From Paranoxybacillus sp035645275 (lineage in GTDB: Bacteria > Bacillota > Bacilli > Bacillales > Anoxybacillaceae), in NCBI GenBank assembly GCA_035645275.1, contig DASQMX010000004.1:62001-126000 (forward strand): a stretch of 64,000 nt of DNA, in the 5' to 3' direction. Below the pieces are notes generated by a model. The model was not told the origin of the DNA. It searched no databases and worked only from the letters and a program-made list of their open reading frames with translations. The translations under genes were made by a program, and so were the position numbers. Positions 33,830 to 42,992 of this stretch are shown one piece after another. The first letter of the stretch is position 1, and each line of letters opens with the position of its first letter.

Positions 33830-34510
33830 TTACCCCCTTTGTTGTCTCCCTTGCTCAAAACGTTCTATCAGCTTTTTAAGCGTAATTTCTTTTGTGCTCA
33901 GTACATGCCAATTAGCCGGACTTGACGCTAAATGTGCTCCGACAGCAACAGAAAACATGCCTGCTTCTTGAATTGCTTTCAGCCCTGCTTCACCGTCCTC
34001 AATGGCCGCACAACAATCAGAGGACACTCGCAGTTCCTGTGCCGCCGTTAAAAAGATTTCAGGGTTAGGCTTTCCTTTTTTAATTTTCGCTATATCAACA
34101 ATATAATCAAAATAATCGATAATTTCCAAACGTGTAAGTACTGTTTTTGCATTAGAGCTGGAAGAAGCTACAGCCGTTTTTATCCTTTTTTCTTTTAATT
34201 CCTTAAGCAGCTCCAAAATACCCGGGAGAATATGCGAGCGGTTGAGATCCTTAATGAGTTCTAAATAATACCTGTTTTTTCTTTCGGCCAGCTCGAGCTT
34301 TTCCTCATAAGTGTAATTTGTATTTTTATCTCCCAACATGATTTCAATTGTTTTAAACCTATTAAGTCCCTGAATTTTTTGGTTGAACTCACGGTCAAAA
34401 GGGACCCCAATTTCATCAGCGACCTTTTTATTAGCGCGATAATAAAACTCGACCGTATCAGCAATAACACCATCCATATCAAAAATGACGGCTTTTAGAC
34501 TTTTATTCAT
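33830..34510 (-). CDS. HAD-superfamily phosphatase / beta-phosphoglucomutase-like
   Basis: A 226-residue HAD hydrolase of the beta-phosphoglucomutase/phosphatase group. Motif I is IFDMDGVIADTVEFYY (nucleophile D11, acid/base D13), motif II is the TAVASSSSNAKTVL block, motif III Lys is in IKKGKPNPEIFL and motif IV is AIEDGEAGLKAIQEAGM. The cap domain lies between motifs I and II (about residues 18-90). No maltose phosphorylase is adjacent, so a true phosphoglucomutase role is unlikely. Tight coupling to an ATP-grasp ligase points to a shared small-molecule pathway. Confidence 0.82.
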   Translation of the reverse strand: MNKSLKAVIFDMDGVIADTVEFYYRANKKVADEIGVPFDREFNQKIQGLNRFKTIEIMLGDKNTNYTYEEKLELAERKNRYYLELIKDLNRSHILPGILELLKELKEKRIKTAVASSSSNAKTVLTRLEIIDYFDYIVDIAKIKKGKPNPEIFLTAAQELRVSSDCCAAIEDGEAGLKAIQEAGMFSVAVGAHLASSPANWHVLSTKEITLKKLIERFEQGRQQRG

Positions 34511-34536
34511 CGCCGATCACACGTCCTTTTTACTAA

Positions 34537-34583
34537 GGAAGAGGTTGCCTTATCATGTTTTTCTCTGAAAACAACCTCTTTCC
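34537..34583 (-). terminator. terminator after trmH
   Basis: GGAAGAGGTTG and CAACCTCTTTCC form an 11 bp hairpin with a long loop between trmH and the HAD gene, which it would separate transcriptionally. Confidence 0.6.
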
Positions 34584-34588
34584 GCATT

Positions 34589-34644
34589 ATGAACCTCTCC
34601 TACCTACACTTCGCTTAGAGGTGGGAGACTTCTCGGTGAACATG
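34589..34644 (-). repeat. family A 56-bp element, copy A4
   Basis: On the minus strand it begins CATGTTCACCGAGAAGTCTC after TTTAA (rc of 34645-34649) and ends GTAGGAGAGGTTCAT. The loop has the AAGCGAAG variant shared with A1 and A6. Confidence 0.87.
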
Positions 34645-34681
34645 TTAAAAGATCGATACAGACATCGATGTAAAACATTTC

Positions 34682-35410
34682 TTAGGAAATAACCCCTGTC
34701 TTAATCATCTTTCTTACTCTTGGATTCAGCGTGTCCATCATCCATTTTTCATAAATCTCTTTTTTCTCCTCGCGGGTTAAATAATAACGCTCACCTGCGA
34801 TTTTTCTCGCCCGTTCCGTTACATCATATAAGCTTAGAGCGGCAGCGACTGAAATATTAAAGCTTTGGACAAATCCTTGCATCGGAATAATAAATTTCCC
34901 GTCAGCCAAACGAACCGCTTCTTCGGAAACTCCCGAATGCTCATTGCCGAATAAAAGCGCCGTCGGTTTTGACAAATCGATGTCTTGGAGAGGAATCGTT
35001 CCTTCACCGAGGTAACTGGCAAATACTTGATATCCCTTTGCCTGCAGATCTTTGATCGCTGTTTCGATATCCGGCTTTTGCTGAACCGTTAACCATTTAT
35101 CCGCATTGCGGGTGACAAACTTATTTGGTCGAAACGGTGCCTTTCCTGTTACGACAAATACATCTTGCACTCCAAATGCTTCAGCTGATCGCAATACAGC
35201 CGATTGGTTATGAGGGTCGTCGACTCCTTCTGTCAAAACGGTAATATAGCGGGTACGCCGGTTTAATACATCATACATTCGCTTTAGCCGCTCAGGAACA
35301 ATCATTTCCCAGACAATACGGTTTTCCTCTGTTAACAATCCTTCTGCTTTTAATTTTTCAATAAAAGCTTTTGCTTCCTCAGCCGACATCTTTGCAGCCA
35401 GATGATCCAT
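34682..35410 (-). CDS. trmH: SpoU/TrmH-type RNA 2'-O-methyltransferase
   Basis: A SPOUT methyltransferase of 242 residues that probably methylates the 2'-OH of G18 in tRNA. The three SpoU motifs are visible: PHNQSAVLRSAEAFGVQDVF near residue 66, ALLFGNEHSGVSEEAV near residue 151 and FIIPMQGFVQSFNISVAAAL near residue 172. The N-terminal extension and C-terminal RERYYLTREEKKEIYEKW-like tail resemble E. coli TrmH rather than RlmB or TrmL. Target specificity is inferred from this layout only. Confidence 0.75.
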   Translation of the reverse strand: MDHLAAKMSAEEAKAFIEKLKAEGLLTEENRIVWEMIVPERLKRMYDVLNRRTRYITVLTEGVDDPHNQSAVLRSAEAFGVQDVFVVTGKAPFRPNKFVTRNADKWLTVQQKPDIETAIKDLQAKGYQVFASYLGEGTIPLQDIDLSKPTALLFGNEHSGVSEEAVRLADGKFIIPMQGFVQSFNISVAAALSLYDVTERARKIAGERYYLTREEKKEIYEKWMMDTLNPRVRKMIKTGVIS

Positions 35411-35462
35411 CTCTTTCTCCTCCTTCCTCCTGCAAAAATCGTTATATCGTACGAATTTTTAT

Positions 35463-35584
35463 CCCGTTCTAAGCGTCCGTAAGACTCCCACCTCTACAGG
35501 TAGGGAGGTAACGGACGCTAGAAGTGCGATAAGTTCCACTAACATCGGTGGGGGATGAAGGACCCTCCACTGATGAAGTTGAAC
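35463..35584 (+). repeat. family B nested-hairpin element, copy B3
   Basis: It follows TTTAT (35458-35462) and starts CCCGTTCTAAGCGTCCGTAA, holds the internal CTCCCACCT hairpin, and ends with a CTGATGAAGTTGAAC segment after the right-end hairpin. It is the most complete copy and lies in the 390-base gap between trmH and potD. Confidence 0.7.
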
Positions 35585-35682
35585 TGTATTGATATCGTTT
35601 TAGAACGAGTTTCATTTTACATGATTTATCTTTGCTGTACAAACGCCAATCATTTACTACGATCCGCGACAATCTAAAACAA

Positions 35683-35729
35683 AAAAGGGATTGTTTCAAG
35701 GGTCAACCCCTTATGAAACAACCCCTTTT
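35683..35729 (-). terminator. terminator of the pot operon
   Basis: AAAAGGGATTGTTTCA and TGAAACAACCCCTTTT form a long, slightly imperfect hairpin downstream of potD on the minus strand. Confidence 0.8.
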
Positions 35730-35741
35730 CAAATGATTTAC

Positions 35742-35799
35742 CCCGTTCTAAGTGCGATAAGTTCCACTAACATCAATAGGGAACATTGACGAAGTTTTA
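35742..35799 (+). repeat. family B element, internally deleted copy B4
   Basis: Only 58 bases remain: CCCGTTCTAAGTGCGATAAG joined to the right hairpin with arms CAATAGGGA and CATTGACG-type ends. The middle hairpin is missing, as in B2 but with a different junction. It is in the same orientation as B3, on the other side of the pot terminator, and abuts the potD stop codon. Confidence 0.6.
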
Positions 35800-35801
35800 C
35801 T

Positions 35802-36842
35802 TTATTTACTTCCACTTTTTAACTCTGTCCAGAAACGATCATAATCTTTTAGTCTCTCGCCCACATCAACGAGCCATTCCGTGCGGTCCAATTCTTCCTT
35901 GCTAAGGAAAATCATTTTATTCGCCCGATATTCCTCACTATGAAGAGGATAAGCCTTCTCGTTTGGATTGCTGTAGCCGATAGCCTCATAGTTTTTCACA
36001 CTAACTTCAGGATCCAGCAAGTAATTAATAAACTTTTCGGCAAGCTCTTTATGTTTGGCCCCTTTTGGAATCGCAATCGTATCTGCCCAAATCGTTGCTC
36101 CTTCTTTGGGAACAACAAATTCAATATTCGGATTATCTTCGTAAATATATGCCGCATCTCCAGACCAAACTGTGCCGATCCAAGCTTCTTCAGCGATAAA
36201 TTTTTGTTTAATCGTTTCTGTGTCAAAGGCGAGTACATTCGGCATAAGCTTTTTCAAGTCTGCTACGGCGGTTTCCAGCTGTTTCAAATCTTTTGTGCTG
36301 TTGGAAAAACCATTCTTTTTAAGCGCCATGCCAATGACTTCACGCGAATCATTTAACAGGACGAGACGGCCTTTATATTGGTCATTCCATAAATCAGACC
36401 AGCTGTCAATGTTGTCCTTCACGTATTTTTTGTTATAGGCAATGCCTGTTACGCCCCACGTATAAACAATGGAGTATTGGTTGTCCGGGTCAAACGGAGG
36501 TGTTTGAAAGTTGGAAACGATATTTTTTAAATTTGGAATGTTTTCCTTATTCAGCTTTTCTAACAGATTTAATTTAATCATCGTCTCGACCATGTAGTCG
36601 GATGGCTGAATGATATCGTATTGCCCTTCCCCCGCTTGAAGTTTTGCCAGCAGTTCTTCATTGCTTGAGTAAACATCATAATTTACTTTCACATCATACT
36701 TTTCTTCAAATTCTTTAATAACTTCCGGGTCGATATTGTCAGACCAGCTATAAATATTTAAAACATTGTCCTCGCCTTTACATCCTGTTAAAACGCCAAC
36801 CAACAACGCCAAAAGAAGAAAAAAGCCAAATACTTTTTTCAA
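35802..36842 (-). CDS. potD: spermidine/putrescine-binding lipoprotein
   Basis: A 346-residue polyamine-binding lipoprotein of an ABC importer. The signal peptide KKVFGFFLLLALLVGVLTGC ends with the lipidated Cys at residue 21. The mature sequence begins with the PotD-type NIYSWSDNIDPEVIKEFEEK and contains YDIIQPSDYMVETMI and AWIGTVWSGDAAYIYEDNPN. I favour the TTG at 36842 because GGAGGTGG is 8 bases upstream; a GTG at 36854 overlaps that site. It is the last gene of potABCD. Confidence 0.92.
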   Translation of the reverse strand: MKKVFGFFLLLALLVGVLTGCKGEDNVLNIYSWSDNIDPEVIKEFEEKYDVKVNYDVYSSNEELLAKLQAGEGQYDIIQPSDYMVETMIKLNLLEKLNKENIPNLKNIVSNFQTPPFDPDNQYSIVYTWGVTGIAYNKKYVKDNIDSWSDLWNDQYKGRLVLLNDSREVIGMALKKNGFSNSTKDLKQLETAVADLKKLMPNVLAFDTETIKQKFIAEEAWIGTVWSGDAAYIYEDNPNIEFVVPKEGATIWADTIAIPKGAKHKELAEKFINYLLDPEVSVKNYEAIGYSNPNEKAYPLHSEEYRANKMIFLSKEELDRTEWLVDVGERLKDYDRFWTELKSGSK

Positions 36843-36859
36843 CTCAAGTGCCACCTCCG

Positions 36860-37651
36860 TTACATCTTTTGTTTTCTATCGCCTATCTTTCTAATTCGCT
36901 CCGCAAGTGCGACGGTTATCAATGTAATCATCATAAGCAGTGCCGCCAACGCATTTACTTCCGGAGTAACTCCCCGTTTTACCATTCCGTAAATATAAAT
37001 TGGCAGTGTCGTTGCTCCCGGACCGGCTACGAAAAAACTAATTATAAAATCATCTAAAGATAAAGAAAACGTTAATAAAAAGCTCGAAATAATGCTTGGT
37101 CCCAAAATAGGCAATGTAATGTATCGAAACGTTTGCCACGGTGTCGCTCCTAAGTCTTGCGCTGCTTCTTCCAGATCAACGTTCATTTCTTGAAGCCGCG
37201 TCGAGACAAGCAAAAATACAAACGGAATGCTGAACGTAATATGGGCGATTAATATCGTTAATTTGCCTAATGGGACTGAAAAAAAGCTAAACAATAACAG
37301 TAAAGATAATCCCATTAAAATATCCGGAAGCACAATCGGTAAATAGATCAATCCGCTTAATACGGCTTTCTGGCGGTATTTATAGCGGTAAAACGCATAC
37401 GCTCCTAACGTGCCGAAAATAGTCGCGAAAACCGCTGTGCCAAAGGCAATCGTTAAACTGTTGAAAAACGCCTCAACAACTTGGCGGTTTTGAAACAGGG
37501 AGATATACCAATCAAACGTCCATCCCGTCCAAACCGCATTAATCCGCGAACGGTTAAATGAATAAACAACGAGAACAATGAGCGGCAAATATAGAAACAG
37601 AAGGACAACATAAGAGAAAAGAGAGAGCCATGTTTGATTTCTCGTTTTCAT
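36860..37651 (-). CDS. potC: polyamine ABC transporter permease PotC
   Basis: A 263-residue inner-membrane permease with six hydrophobic helices. The EAA loop is LEEAAQDLGATPWQTFRYIT near residue 159. Together with PotB it forms the heterodimeric channel for spermidine and putrescine. Its start overlaps the potB stop by 4 bases, and potD follows after 17 bases. Confidence 0.93.
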   Translation of the reverse strand: MKTRNQTWLSLFSYVVLLFLYLPLIVLVVYSFNRSRINAVWTGWTFDWYISLFQNRQVVEAFFNSLTIAFGTAVFATIFGTLGAYAFYRYKYRQKAVLSGLIYLPIVLPDILMGLSLLLLFSFFSVPLGKLTILIAHITFSIPFVFLLVSTRLQEMNVDLEEAAQDLGATPWQTFRYITLPILGPSIISSFLLTFSLSLDDFIISFFVAGPGATTLPIYIYGMVKRGVTPEVNALAALLMMITLITVALAERIRKIGDRKQKM

Positions 37652-38499
37652 TGCCGCTCACCTTCCCAATGCTGCCCGGCTGCCACTGCCTTTTGGTAAA
37701 GAACGATTAAAATAAACGAAAATACCATTAAAATAATGGAAACGGATGAACCAAATGGCCAATCTCTTGCTGATAAAAACTGATTTTGAATTAAGTTGCC
37801 AAGCAATACGGACTTGGCGCCGCCTAAAATGTCCGGCACAACGAACATTCCTAATGAGGAAACAAATACAAGCATCGATCCGTTCATAATGCCATGTTTC
37901 ATCAACGGCAATGTTACATATAAAAACGCTTTCCATGGAGTCGCCCCTAAGTCGTAAGCCGCTTCCAGCTTTCGTCTATCTAATTTTTCAAGCGAAACAT
38001 ATAAAGGGAGCACCATAAACGGCAATAGCGCATATACCATTCCTAATAACACAGCCCCATCGTTGTAAAGCAGCGCCAATGGCTTTTCGATCCATCCCCA
38101 CTCTAAAAGCAAAGAGTTGACAATTCCTTTTGAGCGAAGAATGATAATCCAGGCAAACGAACGAATTAAAAAGTTAATCCAAAACGGTACCATAATAAGA
38201 AGAAGCCATATGCGCTGCTTTCGTTTTGGCAAGCCGGAAATATAATAAGCAAGCGGATAGGCAATCAACAAAGTTACCACTGTTGTAATAACGGAAATCG
38301 CTAACGTATCAAGGAGAATTTTTACATAAATAGAATCCGCCATCCGAATATAATTGGAAAGAGTGAAACGATAAACAATTTCGCCGTAAACTCCGCGCTC
38401 GAAAAAAGAGTAAAATACGATAAAAAAGAGCGGGGCTAAAAAGAAACATAAAAGCCATATAAAAGCAGGAGCGGCTAACCATTTTCCACGCTGATTCAA
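37648..38499 (-). CDS. potB: polyamine ABC transporter permease PotB
   Basis: A 283-residue permease with six hydrophobic helices. The EAA loop is KLEAAYDLGATPWKAFLYVT near residue 176. It begins MNQRGKWLAAPAFIWLLCFF and overlaps both neighbours by 4 bases (ATGA-type junctions), so potA, potB and potC are translationally coupled. Confidence 0.93.
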   Translation of the reverse strand: MNQRGKWLAAPAFIWLLCFFLAPLFFIVFYSFFERGVYGEIVYRFTLSNYIRMADSIYVKILLDTLAISVITTVVTLLIAYPLAYYISGLPKRKQRIWLLLIMVPFWINFLIRSFAWIIILRSKGIVNSLLLEWGWIEKPLALLYNDGAVLLGMVYALLPFMVLPLYVSLEKLDRRKLEAAYDLGATPWKAFLYVTLPLMKHGIMNGSMLVFVSSLGMFVVPDILGGAKSVLLGNLIQNQFLSARDWPFGSSVSIILMVFSFILIVLYQKAVAAGQHWEGERQ

Positions 38500-39479
38500 C
38501 GTAGCTCCACCTCATCGCTTTCATTCCATGCCACGTTCACGATTTCTCCTTGTTTCCACAGAGTTGCATCAAATGTATAATCATACACGAGCAATCTTTG
38601 TGCTTCGCGTTCAAGGGAAATATACAATTTTACATGGTTCCCGGAGAAAATAACGTCAGTAATTCTCCCTGTTTTAGCTTTTTCATTGATTGGCTCTCCT
38701 GCTTTATACACTTTTATTTTTTCTGGGCGAATCGAATAGTGCTTCCCGTTTTTTTCGAGAATGTTATTTTCCCCGATAAAATTAGCGACAAATATGTTTC
38801 GCGGCCGATAATATATTTCTTGCGGCGTGCCGATTTGTTCGATTTTTCCTTTATTTAAAATGACAATTCGATCTGACATAGTCATTGCTTCTTCTTGATC
38901 ATGGGTCACGTAGACGAAAGTAATGCCTAATTGCTTTTGCAAATTTTTTAATTCGATTTGCAAGCTTTTTCGCAACTGATAATCAAGTGCTCCTAATGGT
39001 TCATCCAACAACAGTACTTTCGGCTGATTCACAACCGCTCTGGCAATGGCTACACGCTGCTGCTGGCCGCCCGATAATTGCGCAGGTCTTCGCTTTCTCC
39101 ATTCACTAAGCTGTGTTAACTCCAATACCTCTTCTAACCTTCTTTTTTGTTCCGACTGGTTAACACCTTTCATTTTTAAGCCAAAAAGAATATTTTCCTC
39201 TACCGTCATATGCGGAAACAGTGCATAATGCTGAAACACCATATTCATATCGCGCTTATATGGCGGCAAATGTGTAATGTTTTCGCCAAGCAGGAAAATG
39301 TCACCTTTTGATGGCTGTTCAAAGCCGGCGATCATTCGCAGTAACGTTGTTTTTCCACAGCCGCTTGGCCCGAGCAATGTCAAAAACTCGCCTTCAAATA
39401 CAGACAACACCATCGGATGTATCACTTGTTGTCTACCAAATTGTTTTTCTACTTGATTCAGCTGAATTAACTCCTTCAT
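38496..39479 (-). CDS. potA: polyamine ABC transporter ATP-binding protein PotA
   Basis: The 327-residue ATPase that powers polyamine import. Walker A is GPSGCGKTT near residue 36, the signature is LSGGQQQRVAIARAV near residue 134, and Walker B is VLLLDEPLGALDYQ. The TOBE regulatory domain begins near residue 240 (GENNILEKNGKHYSIRPEKI). It is the first gene of potABCD. The upstream 432 bases are AT-rich and hold its promoter. Confidence 0.94.
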   Translation of the reverse strand: MKELIQLNQVEKQFGRQQVIHPMVLSVFEGEFLTLLGPSGCGKTTLLRMIAGFEQPSKGDIFLLGENITHLPPYKRDMNMVFQHYALFPHMTVEENILFGLKMKGVNQSEQKRRLEEVLELTQLSEWRKRRPAQLSGGQQQRVAIARAVVNQPKVLLLDEPLGALDYQLRKSLQIELKNLQKQLGITFVYVTHDQEEAMTMSDRIVILNKGKIEQIGTPQEIYYRPRNIFVANFIGENNILEKNGKHYSIRPEKIKVYKAGEPINEKAKTGRITDVIFSGNHVKLYISLEREAQRLLVYDYTFDATLWKQGEIVNVAWNESDEVELR

Positions 39480-39770
39480 CGCTCATCCTCATTATTAAAA
39501 AGATTCTACGTATACCAGTTTAAGGGAAATTTTTCGTTTTCATCACCGAATTTATTTTAACTAATAGACCCAGTATTGGTAAATTTATTTTACTTAATTT
39601 TTTTAATATTTTTTATATTATTCACTCTTGTTTTAACCATACTTTATGAAAACATTTTTTGTAAATATATAACTTTATAACTATTTTTTAAATTCATTTG
39701 ATGTATAGAATCCATTAGAAAATTACACCTAACCATATTGTTTTATGATCGCTATCTGGAGGGGCTAAAT
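39480..39770. other. AT-rich region upstream of potA
   Basis: This stretch between divergent potA and the peroxiredoxin region is very AT-rich. I see no gene, repeat copy or clear operator in it. It must contain the potA promoter. Confidence 0.5.
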
Positions 39771-39839
39771 ATGATATTTACAAAATTTGTTATAAAAATA
39801 AAGAATTTAAATCATTTTAAAGCCACCTTTTCTCCTTAA
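39771..39839 (+). CDS. possible 22-residue leader ORF upstream of peroxiredoxin
   Basis: An ATG at 39771 with a strong GGAGGGGC site 6 bases upstream opens a 22-codon frame, MIFTKFVIKIKNLNHFKATF followed by SP and TAA. It ends 72 bases before the peroxiredoxin start. The good ribosome site is the only support. It may be a short leader peptide or a chance frame; no family is recognised. Confidence 0.3.
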   Translation: MIFTKFVIKIKNLNHFKATFSP

Positions 39840-39911
39840 CTTCCTGGAACAAAATCGTATTAAACAGAATATAATACCACGCATTTTCTTGCTGAGGAGG
39901 GTATAAGGGAA

Positions 39912-40586
39912 ATGATAGAAAATAAAGGTGATTGGAAGCCCTTAACGATTGGCGACCCATTTCCAGAAGTAACCGTGCATACAACGCTCGGCCAAAAAGC
40001 GATTCCTGCCGATTATAAAGGACGCTGGTTCATCCTTTTTAGCCATCCTAGCGATTTTACACCTGTTTGCACAACAGAATTTATTGCGTTTGAACAATGG
40101 AAAGAGTCATTTCATAAGATGAATACCGATTTAGTTGGTTTATCGATTGACCAAGTATTTTCCCATATTAAATGGATTGAATGGATTAAAGAGAAAACAG
40201 GCATACAAATTACGTTTCCCATTATTGCCGATCCACTAGGGGAACTCGCTAAAATGTTAGGCATGATTCATCCTCACAAGGGGACAAGAACGGTACGTGG
40301 AGTGTTTATCATTGATGATGAAGGTATCATCAGACAAATGCTGTATTATCCTCAAGAGGTTGGACGAAATATTGCGGAGATTTGGCGCTCTGTTCATGCT
40401 TTGCAAACAGCAAGTTTATATCATGTAGCAACACCAGAAAATTGGCCGAATAATAGTTTCATTGGCAGCAATGTTATTTTGCCGCCGGCTGACACGATCG
40501 ATAAAGCGAAAAAACGTTATGAGCAACAAAAACAAGGACAAATTCAATGTCTAGACTGGTGGTTCTGTTATAAAAAACTATTTTAA
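39912..40586 (+). CDS. peroxiredoxin, Prx6-type
   Basis: A 224-residue thiol peroxidase that reduces hydrogen peroxide and organic peroxides. The peroxidatic cysteine is C53 in SDFTPVCTTEF, with the conserved Thr three residues before it. Length and the HPHKGTRTVRGVFIIDDEGI block fit the Prx6 group common in archaea and thermophiles. The C-terminal QCLDWWFCYKKLF carries C213 and C219, which can act as resolving cysteines, as in the archaeal enzymes. The ATG at 39912 has GGAGGG upstream. It has its own terminator. Confidence 0.9.
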   Translation: MIENKGDWKPLTIGDPFPEVTVHTTLGQKAIPADYKGRWFILFSHPSDFTPVCTTEFIAFEQWKESFHKMNTDLVGLSIDQVFSHIKWIEWIKEKTGIQITFPIIADPLGELAKMLGMIHPHKGTRTVRGVFIIDDEGIIRQMLYYPQEVGRNIAEIWRSVHALQTASLYHVATPENWPNNSFIGSNVILPPADTIDKAKKRYEQQKQGQIQCLDWWFCYKKLF

Positions 40587-40596
40587 TTCTCTAAGT

Positions 40597-40628
40597 AAGG
40601 CGTCTCTAAATATGGGAGCGCCTTTTTA
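40597..40628 (+). terminator. terminator after peroxiredoxin
   Basis: AAGGCGTCTC pairs with GGGAGCGCCTT, followed by TTTATT. Confidence 0.8.
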
Positions 40629-40870
40629 TTCCTTCCATAAATCAAAAAGATTACATATGCATAATAGTGAATAGTTTTTATTTTCCATAAGTATTTTATT
40701 ATAAAAATTATTTACAAATATATTCACTTTATATATATTAAAATCAAATACTTTATTCACAGATAAAATCATGAAATTATCTGTTTGTTTTTTAGTATGG
40801 AATGTAAGCGTTTTTATTTTATTATTTATGTAATTTTCAAAAAATAACGTTTCTCAAGGGAGGAAGGTTT

Positions 40871-42271
40871 ATGGAAAATAATAAACCGGAAAAAGAGCTG
40901 CATCGGGGATTAGAGGAAAGACATATTACTCTTATGTCCCTTGGTGCAGCGATCGGGGTTGGATTATTCCTTGGTTCCGCTTCTGCAATTAAAATGGCAG
41001 GGCCAGCGATTCTTTTGGCGTATGCGATCGGCGGAGCCGTCATGTTTTTAATTATGCGCGCGCTTGGCGAAATGGCAATTGAAAACCCTGTCGCCGGCTC
41101 CTTCAGCCGTTATGCGCGTAACTATTTAGGTCCTTTAGCCGGTTATTTAACCGGTTGGAACTATTGGTTTTTATGGGTCGTTACGTGTATGGCGGAGATT
41201 ACAGCAACTGGAATTTACATGCAATATTGGTTTCCGGAAACTCCGCAATGGATTTGGGCATTAGCAGCACTAGTGATTATGACAGTCGTAAACTTCCTTG
41301 CCGTAAAAGCCTATGGAGAGCTCGAGTTTTGGTTTGCCCTTATTAAAATTGTAACGATTGTCTTTATGATTTTAGTCGGCCTTGGCATGATTATTTTTGG
41401 TTTTGGCAACGGCGGCGTTGCAACTGGAATCAGCAACCTTTGGAAGCATGGCGGATTTTTCCCGAACGGAATTACCGGCGTGTTAATGTCTTTACAAATG
41501 GTGATGTTTGCTTATTTAGGCATTGAGATGATCGGTGTAACAGCCGGCGAAGTAAAAAACCCGCAAAAATCATTAACACGTGCGATTGACTCTGTCTTTT
41601 GGCGAATTTTAATTTTCTATGTCGGGGCTTTATTCGTCATCATGTCCATCTATCCGTGGACTGAAATTGGACAAAAAGGAAGCCCGTTCGTATTAACATT
41701 TGAAAAAATCGGCATTCCTGCCGCTGCGGGAATCATTAACTTCGTTGTCTTAACAGCGGCATTGTCTTCGTGCAACAGCGGTATTTTCAGCACAGGACGG
41801 ATGTTATTTAACTTAGCACAACAAGGGGAAGCTCCGAAAAAATATGCGAATTTAACAAAACGCGGTGTACCTGGGACAGCGATTTTAGCGTCCGCAGCCG
41901 CATTGCTCATTGGTGTTGGTTTGAACTATGTCGTTCCTGCAAAAGTATTTACATGGGTGACAAGCATCGCGACATTCGGTGCCATCTGGACTTGGGCTGT
42001 CATTTTACTGTCGCAAATTCGTTTCCGGAAAAGCTTAAGTCCTGACCAACAAAAACAATTGAAATTCAAAATGCCTTTCTTCCCTTACAGTTCTTATATC
42101 GCGCTTGCCTTTTTAATTGGTGTCATCGGGTTGATGGCCTACTTCCCGGATACACGAATTGCTTTAATTGTCGGTCCGATTTGGTATGCCATCTTGATTG
42201 CGTTCTATTACGGCAAAGGATTCCATAAGCGAAATCCAGAAACTATTGCAAAAAACACAAAAGTCAGCTAA
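40871..42271 (+). CDS. amino-acid permease (APC family, CycA/AapA-like)
   Basis: A 466-residue twelve-helix amino acid/proton symporter. The APC signature is at the start (HITLMSLGAAIGVGLFLGSA and SAIKMAGPAILLAYAIGGAV), followed by NPVAGSFSRYARNYLGPLAG. It belongs to the AAT branch with D-serine/D-alanine/glycine, proline and GABA permeases; the closest B. subtilis relatives in my judgement are AapA and AlaP. The substrate is therefore likely a small neutral amino acid, uncertain. GGGAGGAAGG precedes the ATG. A family C element follows the stop. Confidence 0.85.
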   Translation: MENNKPEKELHRGLEERHITLMSLGAAIGVGLFLGSASAIKMAGPAILLAYAIGGAVMFLIMRALGEMAIENPVAGSFSRYARNYLGPLAGYLTGWNYWFLWVVTCMAEITATGIYMQYWFPETPQWIWALAALVIMTVVNFLAVKAYGELEFWFALIKIVTIVFMILVGLGMIIFGFGNGGVATGISNLWKHGGFFPNGITGVLMSLQMVMFAYLGIEMIGVTAGEVKNPQKSLTRAIDSVFWRILIFYVGALFVIMSIYPWTEIGQKGSPFVLTFEKIGIPAAAGIINFVVLTAALSSCNSGIFSTGRMLFNLAQQGEAPKKYANLTKRGVPGTAILASAAALLIGVGLNYVVPAKVFTWVTSIATFGAIWTWAVILLSQIRFRKSLSPDQQKQLKFKMPFFPYSSYIALAFLIGVIGLMAYFPDTRIALIVGPIWYAILIAFYYGKGFHKRNPETIAKNTKVS

Positions 42272-42277
42272 TGAAAA

Positions 42278-42349
42278 GAGGCTGCCCTAAAAGTGTCTTA
42301 CCCTACGCATAACTTGCGGAGGCTGACACTTTGCTTTAGGGCGAGCCTC
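42278..42349. repeat. family C element, copy C7 (short)
   Basis: The ends GAGGCTGCCCTAAAAGTGTC and GACACTTTGCTTTAGGGCGA plus GCCTC are inverted over a short 30-base loop. The AT-rich core found in other copies is missing. It lies between convergent genes and probably terminates both. Confidence 0.75.
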
Positions 42350-42359
42350 TTCTTATTAT

Positions 42360-42992
42360 TTATTTTACTAAAGAGTGCTTAAACGCATAGATGACTGCTT
42401 GAGTGCGGTCTTGGACTCCGAGTTTACTTAATATATTGCTGACGTGCACTTTTACCGTTTTTAACGCAATAAACAATTCATCAGCAATTTCTTGATTTGT
42501 CTTTCCTTGGGCCATCAATAACAAAACTTCCATTTCCCGATTCGTTAATTCCTCGTGAGGAAGCCGCTCCTCTTTCTTGCGCATTTTCGTCATCATCTTG
42601 TTCGTTACTTCCGGTTCTAAAACCGATTGACCATAATAGGTGGCGCGAATGGCATTGGCGATTTCGTTGGCCTTTGACGTTTTTAGCATATAGCTGGTTG
42701 CTCCTGCTTCCAATGCTGGATACACTTTTTCATCATCAAGAAAGCTTGTTACAATGATGATTTTTGCTTCCGGCCATTCTTGAATAATTTTCTTCGTCGC
42801 TTCAATTCCGTCCATTTTCGGCATGACCAAATCCATTAAGATGATATCAGGGCGCAAGTTTAAAGCCAGTTCTACTGCCTTTTTCCCATTATCGGCCTCG
42901 CCAACAATCTCGATGTCTGGCTGGGAAGACAAAAAGGCGGATACACCGATTCTTACCATTTCATGATCATCAACAAACAACACTTTAATCAT
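42360..42992 (-). CDS. liaR: response regulator LiaR
   Basis: A NarL/FixJ-type response regulator for cell-envelope stress. The 210-residue protein has a receiver domain with the acidic pocket DDHEM at 8-12 and phospho-acceptor D in ILMDLVMPKMDG near residue 54, and a LuxR-type helix-turn-helix LTNREMEVLLLMAQGKTNQE near residue 147. The ATG at 42992 begins MIKVLFVDD as in B. subtilis LiaR. Its start lies within the end of liaS, so they are coupled. Confidence 0.93.
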   Translation of the reverse strand: MIKVLFVDDHEMVRIGVSAFLSSQPDIEIVGEADNGKKAVELALNLRPDIILMDLVMPKMDGIEATKKIIQEWPEAKIIIVTSFLDDEKVYPALEAGATSYMLKTSKANEIANAIRATYYGQSVLEPEVTNKMMTKMRKKEERLPHEELTNREMEVLLLMAQGKTNQEIADELFIALKTVKVHVSNILSKLGVQDRTQAVIYAFKHSLVK

